Assembly (NCBI GenBank): GCA_020692565.1
Contig: JAIMKJ010000018.1
Coordinates: 26,997-65,787, forward strand
Length of the DNA: 38,791 nucleotides
Reading direction: 5' to 3'
DNA from: Thermomonas sp.
GTDB lineage: Bacteria; Pseudomonadota; Gammaproteobacteria; Xanthomonadales; Xanthomonadaceae
Shown: piece after piece, positions 29,089 to 36,328 of the stretch
Numbering within the stretch: position 1 is the stretch's first letter
How the letters are laid out: every line of letters starts with the position of its first letter
Notes under the pieces: generated by a model
Seen by the model: only the letters and a program-made list of their open reading frames with translations
Told to the model about the DNA's origin: nothing
The model's database searches: none
Position numbers and translations under genes: made by a program

Positions 29089-29925
29089 TCAACGTTTGCG
29101 GGGCACGTCGACGCTGCCGGCGACGTCGCGGTGGCGCGCGGAGCCGCTGCCGATGCTGTCGACCTTCAGGCGCCCGCGCGCGCGCTCCACGTCGAGGTCG
29201 CCCGATCCGACCCGGTCGACGCTGATGTCGCCGCCGATATCGGCGAGCTCGGCATCGCCGGAGCCGATCGATCCGATCTGTACGTCCCCTTGGGTGCCGC
29301 TGATTTCCAGATCGCCGGAACCGACGCTGCCGATCCGGGCGTCGCCGCGTACGTTGCGCGCGGTCAGATCGCCGGAACCGACCGAAATCACGTTCAGGCC
29401 ACCGATGTCGTCGAGTTCGATATCGCCCGAACCGACATCGGCGTAAACCATGCCGCGGACACGATCGGCCTTGGCATCGCCGGAACCGACATCCAGGCTC
29501 AACGATGCGACGCCGGACACGACCGCGTCGCCGGAACCTACCTTGACCTGGACCGGGAACGTGTCGGGCAGGGACGCCCGCACCTGCAGGTAGGCATAAC
29601 GTTTCCCGCTGTCCCAGCCCATGAGCGCTTTGCGCTGCGCACGGACGACCAGCTTGTCGCCGACGCGCGTCTGGGTCAGGGTGAGCTGCGACATCAGTGC
29701 GGTATCGGAAGCGCAGGCCCTGGCATCGACCGACACCGCCGCGCGATCGTTTGCGACCAGAACGAGGTCCTGTGCGCCGATGTCAAAAACGACGGTCTTG
29801 ACGCCGGCGAGATCCACTTTCAGATCCCGGGTTTCCGAGTGTTCGCAGTTCCGCTTGGCGCTGGCGCCGAAGGGGAGCGCCGCCAGTAGAAGGATGACCG
29901 GGAAGATTGCCGCTGTGTTGCGCAT
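29089..29925 (-). CDS. Periplasmic GSGD-repeat protein (GIN/DUF2807-like beta-solenoid)
   Basis: This 278-residue protein has a cleavable signal peptide (MRNTAAIFPVILLLAALPFG, cleavage after ASA at residue 23). A first part of about 100 residues contains two cysteines (NCEHSE, RACASD) that could form a disulfide. From about residue 126 the motif V/I-GSGD recurs seven times, with a final GSGS, at 17-19 residue intervals, the pattern of a right-handed beta-helix of the DUF2807/DUF4097 group, found in putative adhesin-like envelope proteins. The function is unknown. GGAGAG lies six bases before the ATG. It probably forms a unit with the YggN-like lipoprotein gene downstream; the ABC operon upstream ends 217 bases away. 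Confidence 0.85.
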   Translation of the reverse strand: MRNTAAIFPVILLLAALPFGASAKRNCEHSETRDLKVDLAGVKTVVFDIGAQDLVLVANDRAAVSVDARACASDTALMSQLTLTQTRVGDKLVVRAQRKALMGWDSGKRYAYLQVRASLPDTFPVQVKVGSGDAVVSGVASLSLDVGSGDAKADRVRGMVYADVGSGDIELDDIGGLNVISVGSGDLTARNVRGDARIGSVGSGDLEISGTQGDVQIGSIGSGDAELADIGGDISVDRVGSGDLDVERARGRLKVDSIGSGSARHRDVAGSVDVPRKR

Positions 29926-30080
29926 GACGCTCTCCGATATATCTGGGTATGGACGATCAGGACGTGGATAGGGTGTGTTCGAGGCTGTTCGATCGGGCGA
30001 TGCGGCAGTGTCGGGCGTTCTTCGATGTTCGAATACCGTGCTTGCCATCCGAGGCGACGCCTGACGGGCTCAGGATGATC

Positions 30081-30114
30081 CCGCCCGGCCATCCGTGGCC
30101 GGATCTTCGGCGGG
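30081..30114 (-). other. GC-rich hairpin downstream of the ABC operon
   Basis: In the 216-base gap between the permease stop and the GSGD gene, ccggcca (30085-30091) pairs with tggccgg (30096-30102) around a tccg loop, and flanking cccgcc/ggcggg can extend it. There is no T-tract, so termination is only suggested. Nothing else was recognised in the gap. Confidence 0.35.
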
Positions 30115-30141
30115 CGGCACGGCCATGCCGCGCAGTCCGCC

Positions 30142-31212
30142 TCAGCCTTCGTCGCGCCAGCGGCGCAGACGCATCGCGGCGAAGATCATCGCGGCACCGG
30201 CCAGCGCGCCCAGCCACATCTTCGTGGAGAGGAACGCGGTATACATGGTACCGACGCCGATCGCATGGGTCAGGTCGTCCGGGCCGTTGATGTTCTCGAA
30301 CGCCGAGGTGTCGACGACATCGAGCCAGGTGCCCGGAACGCCGCTGAACAGCGCGCGGGAACTCACGTTGTGCAGGAACCACGTGAAGCTGCTCTGGTCG
30401 ATCGCGTCCATCAGCGTGATCCAGCCCAGCAGCAGGGTCGCGACCACCGGAATCAATGTCGCCCAGAGGAAGGGCACGCGTCGCGCCCATGCGGAGCAGA
30501 GCATCAGCCAGCCGACGGTCGGCAGCGACCACACCGCGAAGAGCGGCACCATCGCCAGCAGATTGAACGCGACGGTGAGCGGATTGCCGGCACCGAACAG
30601 CAACTGCACCGGATTGCCGCCGTGATACAGCATGAACAGGCTGATGATGGCGAGGTAGCCGAGCATGGTCAGGATCGCCGCGATCGCTGCGATGGTGGGC
30701 AGCACCACGGTGGCGCTGACGACCTTCGACAACACGGTGGCGCCGTCCGACAGCGGCAACGATTTCCAGAACAGGACGCTGCGGTCCTTGCGTTCGTCGT
30801 AGAGACTGCCGAGGCAGTAGAAGAACACCACGAAGCCGAGCACGATGAACGGCCAGGTCGAAGCGAGATACAGACTCATGTCGACCGCGCCGCCCAACTG
30901 CTGCATGTCCGCGGGCGACATGTTCTGCGACAGGGCCTTGAGGTCGAGCCCGTTCATCTGGATGCGGGTACCGTCGTCGGTGACGATGTGCTGGTCGCCG
31001 ATCGTGGGCGCGACCTTGATCTCGAAGGTCGCGATCACCCCGAGCAGCAGCACCAGCGAGACGATGCCGGCGACCACCGGCGCCCAGAAAAAGCCGCCCT
31101 TGTTCTCCCAGAATTCGCGCTTGAGCAGCAGTTTGAATTTGCTGGCGAAACCGAAGCTCTTCGCCGCGACATGGCTCTGGATCGCCGCGGGTTCTTGGAT
31201 GGAGGCGTTCAT
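30142..31212 (-). CDS. ABC-2 type transporter permease
   Basis: This 356-residue inner-membrane protein has about six hydrophobic segments, near 43-64, 118-138, 166-196, 216-235, 243-265 and 328-346. A periplasmic loop of about 50 residues separates the first two (IKVAPTIGDQHIVTDD to AVDMSLYLAS). The N-terminal FKLLLKREFWENKGGFFWAP is the elbow helix typical of ABC-2 export permeases. Its start overlaps the ATPase stop by four bases (ATGA), so the two are coupled. It is the last gene of the YtrA-type operon. The exported substrate is unknown; related YtrA-controlled transporters respond to cell-wall antibiotics. Confidence 0.9.
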   Translation of the reverse strand: MNASIQEPAAIQSHVAAKSFGFASKFKLLLKREFWENKGGFFWAPVVAGIVSLVLLLGVIATFEIKVAPTIGDQHIVTDDGTRIQMNGLDLKALSQNMSPADMQQLGGAVDMSLYLASTWPFIVLGFVVFFYCLGSLYDERKDRSVLFWKSLPLSDGATVLSKVVSATVVLPTIAAIAAILTMLGYLAIISLFMLYHGGNPVQLLFGAGNPLTVAFNLLAMVPLFAVWSLPTVGWLMLCSAWARRVPFLWATLIPVVATLLLGWITLMDAIDQSSFTWFLHNVSSRALFSGVPGTWLDVVDTSAFENINGPDDLTHAIGVGTMYTAFLSTKMWLGALAGAAMIFAAMRLRRWRDEG

Positions 31213-32087
31213 GCGTAGGTCCCCTTCATGGTGGCGACGAACAGGTCGGCGAGGCCGGGGATCCGGGTTTCACCGAGTGCGGCGAGCCGGTTCAGCGGGA
31301 CGCCGTCGAACATCATCACGGTCTTGCCGAACGGCAATGAGCGTTCGTCGATCGGTTTCATGGCGCGGGCTTCGTCGATGCGGTCGGCGCCGAGCAGTAC
31401 TTCCACATAACGTTCGCTCAGGCTTTCCATCGTCGCGTCGAGCACGATCCTGCCGTCGCGGATGAACATCACGTCGGTGAGGATGTGTTCGATCTCCTCG
31501 ACCTGGTGGGTGGTGATGATGATCGTCTTCTGATCGTCGAAGTAATCTTCGAGCAGGCGCTGGTAGAACTCCTTGCGGTACATGATGTCGAGGCCGAGCG
31601 TCGGTTCGTCCAGCACCAGCAGTTTGGCGTCGATCGCCATCACCAGCGCCAGATGCAACTGCACGATCATGCCCTTGGACATTTCGCGGACCCGCATGTT
31701 CGGCTTGAGCTGGGTGTTGGCGAGGAAGCGCTCGCATTTGGCGCGGTCGAAGCGCGGGTGCACGCCGGCGACGAATTCGATCGCCTCGCGGACCCGGATC
31801 CAGCGCGGCAACACCGCCACGTCGGCGATGAAGCACACATCGTTCATCAGATCGTCGCGCTGGGTGCGCGGGTCGCGGCCCAGCACCTTCAGTTCGCCCT
31901 CGAACGGGATCAGACCGAGCACCGCCTTCAGTGCGGTGGTCTTGCCGGCGCCGTTGGGGCCGATCAGGCCGATGATCTTGCCGGCGCCGATCTCGAACTG
32001 GGTATTGTCCAGCGCGACCTTGTTCTTGTAGACCTTGCGCAGGCCGTGGGCGGAGACGACCGCCTGGTGGGAGGCGAGGGCGTTCAT
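31209..32087 (-). CDS. ABC transporter ATP-binding protein (YtrB-like)
   Basis: This 292-residue cytosolic ATPase powers the adjacent permease. Walker A is GPNGAGKT (43-50), Walker B is LLVLDEP (156-162) with the catalytic Glu161, and the switch histidine is His194 (ITTHQVEE). The signature motif is MSKGM (136-140) instead of LSGGQ, a form common in this subfamily. The C-terminal 90 residues after the core (from about 215) are an added domain. GGAGGT lies just before the ATG, and the start overlaps the regulator stop by four bases (ATGA). Confidence 0.93.
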   Translation of the reverse strand: MNALASHQAVVSAHGLRKVYKNKVALDNTQFEIGAGKIIGLIGPNGAGKTTALKAVLGLIPFEGELKVLGRDPRTQRDDLMNDVCFIADVAVLPRWIRVREAIEFVAGVHPRFDRAKCERFLANTQLKPNMRVREMSKGMIVQLHLALVMAIDAKLLVLDEPTLGLDIMYRKEFYQRLLEDYFDDQKTIIITTHQVEEIEHILTDVMFIRDGRIVLDATMESLSERYVEVLLGADRIDEARAMKPIDERSLPFGKTVMMFDGVPLNRLAALGETRIPGLADLFVATMKGTYA

Positions 32088-32455
32088 GCGGCACCTCCGG
32101 GGGCGGTCGGCTGCAGCAACTCGTCCATTCGCAGGCCCAGGCGCTGGATGCGTTCGAGCACCAGCGGCCATTCTTCGCGCAGGAAGCGCTCGCGTTCGCT
32201 GGACAACAGTTTTTTGGCGGCTTCTTCGGTGACGTACATGCCCAGACCTCTGCGTTTCTCGACGAGCGCCTCGTCCGCCAGTTCCTGATAGGCGCGCGAG
32301 ACGGTGATGGGGTTCAACTGGTATTCGGCGGCCACCTGACGGACCGAGGGCAGTGCATCGCCCGGCTTGAGCAGGCCGTCCAGCATCATGGCGATGACCC
32401 GGTCTTTCAGTTGGCGATAGATCGGAGCGCCGTCGCTCCATTGGATAGCGGTCAT
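32084..32455 (-). CDS. GntR family transcriptional regulator, YtrA subfamily
   Basis: This 123-residue DNA-binding repressor has a winged helix-turn-helix at about 10-75 (PIYRQLKDRVIAMMLDG, then ALPSVRQVAAEYQLNPITVS) and only about 45 helical residues after it. This short tail, which serves dimerisation, defines the YtrA subfamily and excludes the larger effector domains of FadR or HutC types. Such regulators usually repress their own operon and an ABC transporter, as the arrangement here implies. Its ATG is two bases after the stop of the small secreted protein gene, with GGAG upstream. The palindrome at 32767-32790 is the likely operator. Confidence 0.92.
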   Translation of the reverse strand: MTAIQWSDGAPIYRQLKDRVIAMMLDGLLKPGDALPSVRQVAAEYQLNPITVSRAYQELADEALVEKRRGLGMYVTEEAAKKLLSSERERFLREEWPLVLERIQRLGLRMDELLQPTAPGGAA

Positions 32456-32457
32456 GG

Positions 32458-32742
32458 TCAGCTCCGGTTGCCGCTGCGCAGACCCTGCGCGAAAGAGAAG
32501 AAAGGGAGCGCCAGGGCTTCACGGGCCTGGGCTCTGCGATGGCGGCTGTGGGTGTTGGCCGATTCCGTCTCGACCTGGGGCGCGACGGATGCGGGGACGA
32601 GGTCCGCCGGGGTGGTGGTCGTGCCGCGTGCGGACACCGTGTCGGTCGCGCCGGGAAAGGGGGTCGCAGTGATGAGGGCAGCTGTGGCGAGGCTCAGCAC
32701 GAGGCCGAGGGCGCGAAACGTATTGATCAGCTTGCGGTGCAT
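32458..32742 (-). CDS. Small secreted protein of unknown function heading the YtrA-ABC operon
   Basis: I do not recognise this 94-residue protein. It has a basic N-terminus and a hydrophobic segment at 10-28 (FRALGLVLSLATAALITATP), best read as a signal peptide; no lipobox is present. The mature part is Thr/Ala/Pro-rich, then very basic (HSRHRRAQAR), and ends with ALPFFSFAQGLRSGNRS, an aromatic patch that may be functional. AGGAG seven bases before the ATG is a strong ribosome-binding site, the best in the operon. The promoter and palindromic operator lie directly upstream and the GntR gene follows by two bases. A role as sensor, modulator or immunity partner of the transporter is only inference. 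Confidence 0.75.
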   Translation of the reverse strand: MHRKLINTFRALGLVLSLATAALITATPFPGATDTVSARGTTTTPADLVPASVAPQVETESANTHSRHRRAQAREALALPFFSFAQGLRSGNRS

Positions 32743-32766
32743 GGTCAACTCCTGTTCGTGTTGACT

Positions 32767-32790
32767 GGTGTTGTATGCAACTATAACACC
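32767..32790. promoter_or_regulatory. Palindromic operator, probably for the YtrA-type regulator
   Basis: GGTGTT at 32767-32772 and AACACC at 32785-32790 form a perfect 6+6 inverted repeat around 12 bases; the match extends as GGTGTTnTA...TAnAACACC. It covers the -10 box of the operon promoter, so binding would block transcription. The spacing suits a GntR dimer. Confidence 0.7.
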
Positions 32791-32807
32791 GAAACACGTC
32801 CGGTCAA
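32780..32807 (-). promoter_or_regulatory. Sigma-70 promoter of the YtrA-ABC operon
   Basis: On the minus strand TTGACC (32807-32802), a 16-base spacer and TATAGT (32785-32780) form the best sigma-70 promoter of the window. The expected start is near 32773, about 30 bases before the small secreted protein gene. Confidence 0.75.
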
Positions 32808-32875
32808 GTGCCCCGGAAACCATTTCCACCCAACTGAAGTCATACTCCCGCCTACACCCCACCTGGAGCCCCGTC

Positions 32876-33442
32876 ATGCCGAGATTTCCGGCCAGAACCC
32901 TTGCCATCGCGGCCTTGTGCGGACTATCCGCCCTCGTCATGGCGGCCGGAGGCGGGCTTCTGGACCGCAGCTATCGTCCCTTGGCCGGCAAGGCGCCGGT
33001 CCATCTGGGCAAGACCTATGGCGGTCAGGTGCTGTTGGTGGTGAACACCGCCAGCAAATGCGGTTTGACCCCGCAATTCGAGGCATTGGAAGCGACGCAT
33101 GCGCGCTACAAACCGCGCGGGTTCGCGGTGTTGGGGTTCCCGTCCGGCGATTTCATGGGGCAGGAATACGCCGACGAGAAGCAGATCCAGGAGTTCTGCA
33201 CGCTCACATACGGGGTGAAATTCCCGATGTTCCAGAAGGTCCATGTGACCGGCGACGAAGCCACGCCTTTCTACAAGGCGTTGACGGCCTCCACCGGCGA
33301 GGCGCCGAAATGGAACTTCCACAAGTACCTGATCGGTCGCGACGGCAAGGTGGTCGCCAGTTTCGGCAGCCGTACCAAGCCGGACGCGCCGGAAGTCATC
33401 GCTGCGATCGAAGCGGCGCTGCGCAAGCCTGCGCCCAAGTGA
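32876..33442 (+). CDS. Glutathione peroxidase family protein, exported or membrane-anchored
   Basis: This is a 188-residue thiol peroxidase of the GPx family. Residues 8-25 form a hydrophobic signal or anchor, so it acts in the periplasm or at the membrane. The catalytic cysteine is Cys62 in VNTASKCGLTPQFEAL, and the WNFHKYLIGRDG block with the Trp and Asn of the active site is present. The second motif, usually FPCNQFGxQE, reads FPSGDFMGQE, so the family Cys is Ser90 and the catalytic Gln position is Asp92. Cys108 (EFCTL) might act as resolving cysteine. CTGGAG lies about seven bases before the ATG at 32876; 36 upstream in-frame codons have no such site and cross the divergent promoter region. 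The gene diverges from the YtrA-ABC operon. Confidence 0.88.
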   Translation: MPRFPARTLAIAALCGLSALVMAAGGGLLDRSYRPLAGKAPVHLGKTYGGQVLLVVNTASKCGLTPQFEALEATHARYKPRGFAVLGFPSGDFMGQEYADEKQIQEFCTLTYGVKFPMFQKVHVTGDEATPFYKALTASTGEAPKWNFHKYLIGRDGKVVASFGSRTKPDAPEVIAAIEAALRKPAPK

Positions 33443-33483
33443 ACGGGCGGCCGGGCGCATGAGCTCCGCCGGCTTTCCGGTCA

Positions 33484-33512
33484 TTGCCCACTCGGGCGCC
33501 TGCCGCGACAAT
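33484..33512 (+). promoter_or_regulatory. Candidate promoter of the FKBP cluster
   Basis: TTGCCC, 17 bases, GACAAT: four of six consensus bases in each box at ideal spacing. It stands about 70 bases before the first FKBP gene. Confidence 0.4.
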
Positions 33513-33583
33513 AAGCGATTGGCGCTGTACGGGCCGGACCGGACGACCCTGATCTCCGCCACGTTCCTTTTCTGGAGACTTCG

Positions 33584-34528
33584 ATGAGTGTTGGTGTTCG
33601 CGGCCTGGCCGCATGGATGACGGCGGCGGCGCTGTTGCTGGCCGGCTGGGTGCAGGCGGAGGACAAGGCCGCGTTGACGACGGATCGCGAGAAAGTCAGC
33701 TACATGATCGGTGCCGATGTCGGCCGCGACATTTCGGCGGTCGGCCCGGATCTGGATTTCGCCGCGTTCGAGCGAGCGATCAGGAACGCCTTCGCGGGCG
33801 GCAAGCCGCTGTTGTCCGACGAGGAAGCCCGCACCGTCGGCACCGCGCTCATGCAGCGCATCAGCGAACGCGCCGGCAAGCCCGCACCGGGCCTGGCGCC
33901 CGGCACCAAACCGCCCGCGGTGGCCAAAGACAAGGTCGGCCAGATGGTCGGCGCCGATGTCGGCCGTTCGCTCGCGCCGATCCAGGACGAAATCGACCTT
34001 CAGGTGTTCCTGCAAGCGGTGCGCACGCTGACGACGTCGTCCAAGCCGCTGCTGACCGATGCCGAGATGGATCAGGTCCGCGATGCGTTCGCCAAACGGA
34101 TGGATGCGCGCGAGAAAGCGCGGCTCGCCGACGCTGCGCGCAAGAACGCCGAAGCAGGCACTGCATTCCTCGCCAGGAACAAAACCGCCAAGGGCGTGTT
34201 CAGTACCGCGTCCGGCCTGCAGTACATGGTGTTGCGCCAGGGCAGCGGCGCGCGTCCGCGCCTGACCGATCAGGTCCGCGTGCATTACGAGGGAAAACTG
34301 CTCGACGGCACCATCTTCGACAGTTCTTACCAGCGCGGCCAGCCTGCGGATTTCGCGCTGGGCCAGGTCATCGCCGGTTGGACCGAAGGCCTTGCATTGA
34401 TGCCGGTCGGCGCCAAATACCGGCTCTGGGTACCCGCGTCGATCGCGTATGGCGAACGCGGCAGCCCGCCCAATATCGCTCCGAACAGTACCCTGGTCTT
34501 CGATGTCGAGCTGCTCGACGTTCTCTGA
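33584..34528 (+). CDS. FKBP-type prolyl isomerase with duplicated N-terminal domain, periplasmic
   Basis: This 314-residue peptidyl-prolyl isomerase/chaperone of the FkpA/Mip kind has a signal peptide (cleavage after VQA, residue 25). The FKBP_N dimerisation module occurs twice: KVSYMIGADVGRDI from residue 37 and KVGQMVGADVGRSL from residue 117, each followed by GGKPLL/SSKPLL and a helix. A long helix (about 175-195) leads to the FKBP domain at 205-314, with VRVHYEGKLLDGTIFDSS, VIAGWTEGLALMPVGAKYRLWVP and a C-terminal STLVFDVELLDV. GGAGA precedes the ATG. It is the first of three tandem FKBP genes; the second and third have only one N-terminal module. Confidence 0.93.
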   Translation: MSVGVRGLAAWMTAAALLLAGWVQAEDKAALTTDREKVSYMIGADVGRDISAVGPDLDFAAFERAIRNAFAGGKPLLSDEEARTVGTALMQRISERAGKPAPGLAPGTKPPAVAKDKVGQMVGADVGRSLAPIQDEIDLQVFLQAVRTLTTSSKPLLTDAEMDQVRDAFAKRMDAREKARLADAARKNAEAGTAFLARNKTAKGVFSTASGLQYMVLRQGSGARPRLTDQVRVHYEGKLLDGTIFDSSYQRGQPADFALGQVIAGWTEGLALMPVGAKYRLWVPASIAYGERGSPPNIAPNSTLVFDVELLDVL

Positions 34529-34622
34529 CAGCCGTTCTTCCGGAATACACGCTTCGAAATCCCCTTTCCACCTTTCGCGCGTCGCAGCGGCGATGCGCCA
34601 CCCATCCTGAGAGTGCCTGTCG

Positions 34623-35336
34623 ATGAAAAGCTCCAATACGACCCTTGCCGCCGCCGCTTCCTGCGCCCTGGCGCTGGCGGTCGCCGGTGACGCCGCCTCC
34701 GCCGAGACGCCGATCGAACTGAAGACCGAGAAAGAGCAGGTCAGCTACCGCATCGGCATGGATGTCGGCAATTCGCTGAAGCCGATCGCCGGTGAAGTCG
34801 ACATGGCCATCCTCAAGCGCGCGATCGACGATGTGCTGGCCGGCAAGCCGCCGGTGTTGAGCGATGCGCAGGCGCAGCAGGTGATGCAGGCGTTCTCGCA
34901 GAAGATGCAGGCCAAGCAGCAGGCCGCCGCCGAATCGCTGGGCAAGCAGAATCTGGCCGCGGAGACGGCCTTCCTGGCCGAGAACGGCAAGAAGGCGGGC
35001 GTGGTCACCACCGCATCGGGCCTGCAGTACCAGGTGTTGACCGCAGGCAGTGGCGCCAAGCCGACCGCGGACGCGTTCGTGCGCGTCCACTACACCGGCA
35101 CACTGCTCGACGGCACGAAGTTCGATAGTTCGCACGATCGCAACGAACCGGCCGAGTTCGGCGTGGGGCAGGTGATCCAAGGCTGGATCGAAGGCCTGCA
35201 GCTCATGCCGGTGGGCAGCAAATACAGGTTCTGGATTCCTGCCAAGCTCGGCTACGGCGCGCAGGGAACGCCCGGTGGCCCGATCGGTCCGAATGCCATG
35301 CTCGTGTTCGAAGTCGAACTGCTCGGTATCCTCTGA
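34623..35336 (+). CDS. FKBP-type peptidyl-prolyl isomerase, periplasmic
   Basis: This is a 237-residue FkpA/Mip-like folding helper. The signal peptide is cleaved after ASA (residue 27). FKBP_N (about 35-95) reads [19 protein letters not shown], a Gln/Lys-rich helix [18 protein letters not shown] follows, and the FKBP domain spans about 128-237, with [18 protein letters not shown] and [20 protein letters not shown]. The aromatic and hydrophobic residues of the isomerase pocket are in place. It lies 94 bases after the first FKBP gene and 108 before the third, on the same strand, without a clear terminator between them. The ribosome-binding site is weak (GAGAG about 10 bases upstream). Confidence 0.94.
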   Translation: MKSSNTTLAAAASCALALAVAGDAASAETPIELKTEKEQVSYRIGMDVGNSLKPIAGEVDMAILKRAIDDVLAGKPPVLSDAQAQQVMQAFSQKMQAKQQAAAESLGKQNLAAETAFLAENGKKAGVVTTASGLQYQVLTAGSGAKPTADAFVRVHYTGTLLDGTKFDSSHDRNEPAEFGVGQVIQGWIEGLQLMPVGSKYRFWIPAKLGYGAQGTPGGPIGPNAMLVFEVELLGIL

Positions 35337-35444
35337 CGCTCGAAGCTCCGAATCGCCCGATCTACACCGCTTTCCAATCTTTCGATCCCCCGAACCTTTC
35401 CTGCGCTGCCGTGGCCGCGCGTACCCACCCAGGAGTTCCTGTTG

Positions 35445-36251
35445 ATGAAACTGTCGCGTAACCTCACCCTTGCCGTCGCCACGGCCTCGTGCGCGCTCGC
35501 GCTGGTCGCCTGCAAGCCGATCGAGAAGGATGCCGCCGCGGGCGCAGCCAAGACCGATGCCAAGGCCGAAGAAGCCGGCAAGGATGGCGTCGAGAAGATC
35601 GCCGGCCTGCCGACCGAGAAGCAGCAGGTCAGTTACATGATCGGCATGGACATCGCCAAGTCGCTGAAGCCGATGAAGGACGAAGTGGACATGGCGACCC
35701 TGCAGCGCGCCATCAACGACATCTTCGCGGACAAGACGCCGCTGCTCAACGAAGAGCAGGCGATGAAGGTGATGCAGACCTTCGCCCAGAAGATGCAGGC
35801 CAAGCAGCAGGAAGAAATGGCCAAGAAGCAGGCCGAGATGGAAGAGCAGGGCAAGAAGAACGTCGAAGCCGGCGCCAAGTTCCTGGCCGAGAACGGCAAG
35901 AAGACGGGCGTGGTCACCACCGCTTCGGGTCTGCAGTATCAGATTCTGACCCCGGGCAAGGGCGCCAAGCCGACCGCGAGCGACTCGGTGAAGGTGCATT
36001 ACACCGGCACGCTGCTCGACGGCACCAAGTTCGACAGCTCGGTCGATCGCGGCGAGCCGGCCCAGTTCGTGCTGAATTCGGTGGTGCCGGGTTGGACCGA
36101 AGCGCTGCAGCTGATGCCGGTCGGCAGCAAGTACAAGCTCTGGATCCCGTCGAAGCTCGGCTACGGCGAACAGGGCACTCCGGGCGGCCCGATTCCGCCG
36201 AATGCGACGCTCGTGTTCGAGGTCGAACTGATCGAGATCGTCAAGCCGTAA
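35445..36251 (+). CDS. FKBP-type peptidyl-prolyl isomerase lipoprotein
   Basis: This 268-residue paralogue of the two preceding genes has a lipobox LVAC with lipidated Cys23, followed by a charged linker ([20 protein letters not shown]), so it is tethered to the envelope. FKBP_N starts at about 58 ([20 protein letters not shown]), a long charged helix runs to about 145 ([20 protein letters not shown]), and the FKBP domain follows with [38 protein letters not shown] and [20 protein letters not shown] lies nine bases before the ATG at 35445; a TTG one codon earlier is a less likely start. Lipid anchoring sets it apart from the soluble first and second copies. Confidence 0.93.
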   Translation: MKLSRNLTLAVATASCALALVACKPIEKDAAAGAAKTDAKAEEAGKDGVEKIAGLPTEKQQVSYMIGMDIAKSLKPMKDEVDMATLQRAINDIFADKTPLLNEEQAMKVMQTFAQKMQAKQQEEMAKKQAEMEEQGKKNVEAGAKFLAENGKKTGVVTTASGLQYQILTPGKGAKPTASDSVKVHYTGTLLDGTKFDSSVDRGEPAQFVLNSVVPGWTEALQLMPVGSKYKLWIPSKLGYGEQGTPGGPIPPNATLVFEVELIEIVKP

Positions 36252-36328
36252 CGGCGCGACGACCGCAACAACCGATGCGCCGTCGCGGAAAGCGGCGGCG
36301 TATCGCACCGGAATACAGCGAGGCCCTC

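Noticed and set aside
29089..29550. CRISPR-like periodic repeat suggested by the recurring GSGD codons.
   Set aside because: The spacing (51-57 bases) follows codons, the repeats are short and degenerate, and they lie inside a continuous gene with a signal peptide.
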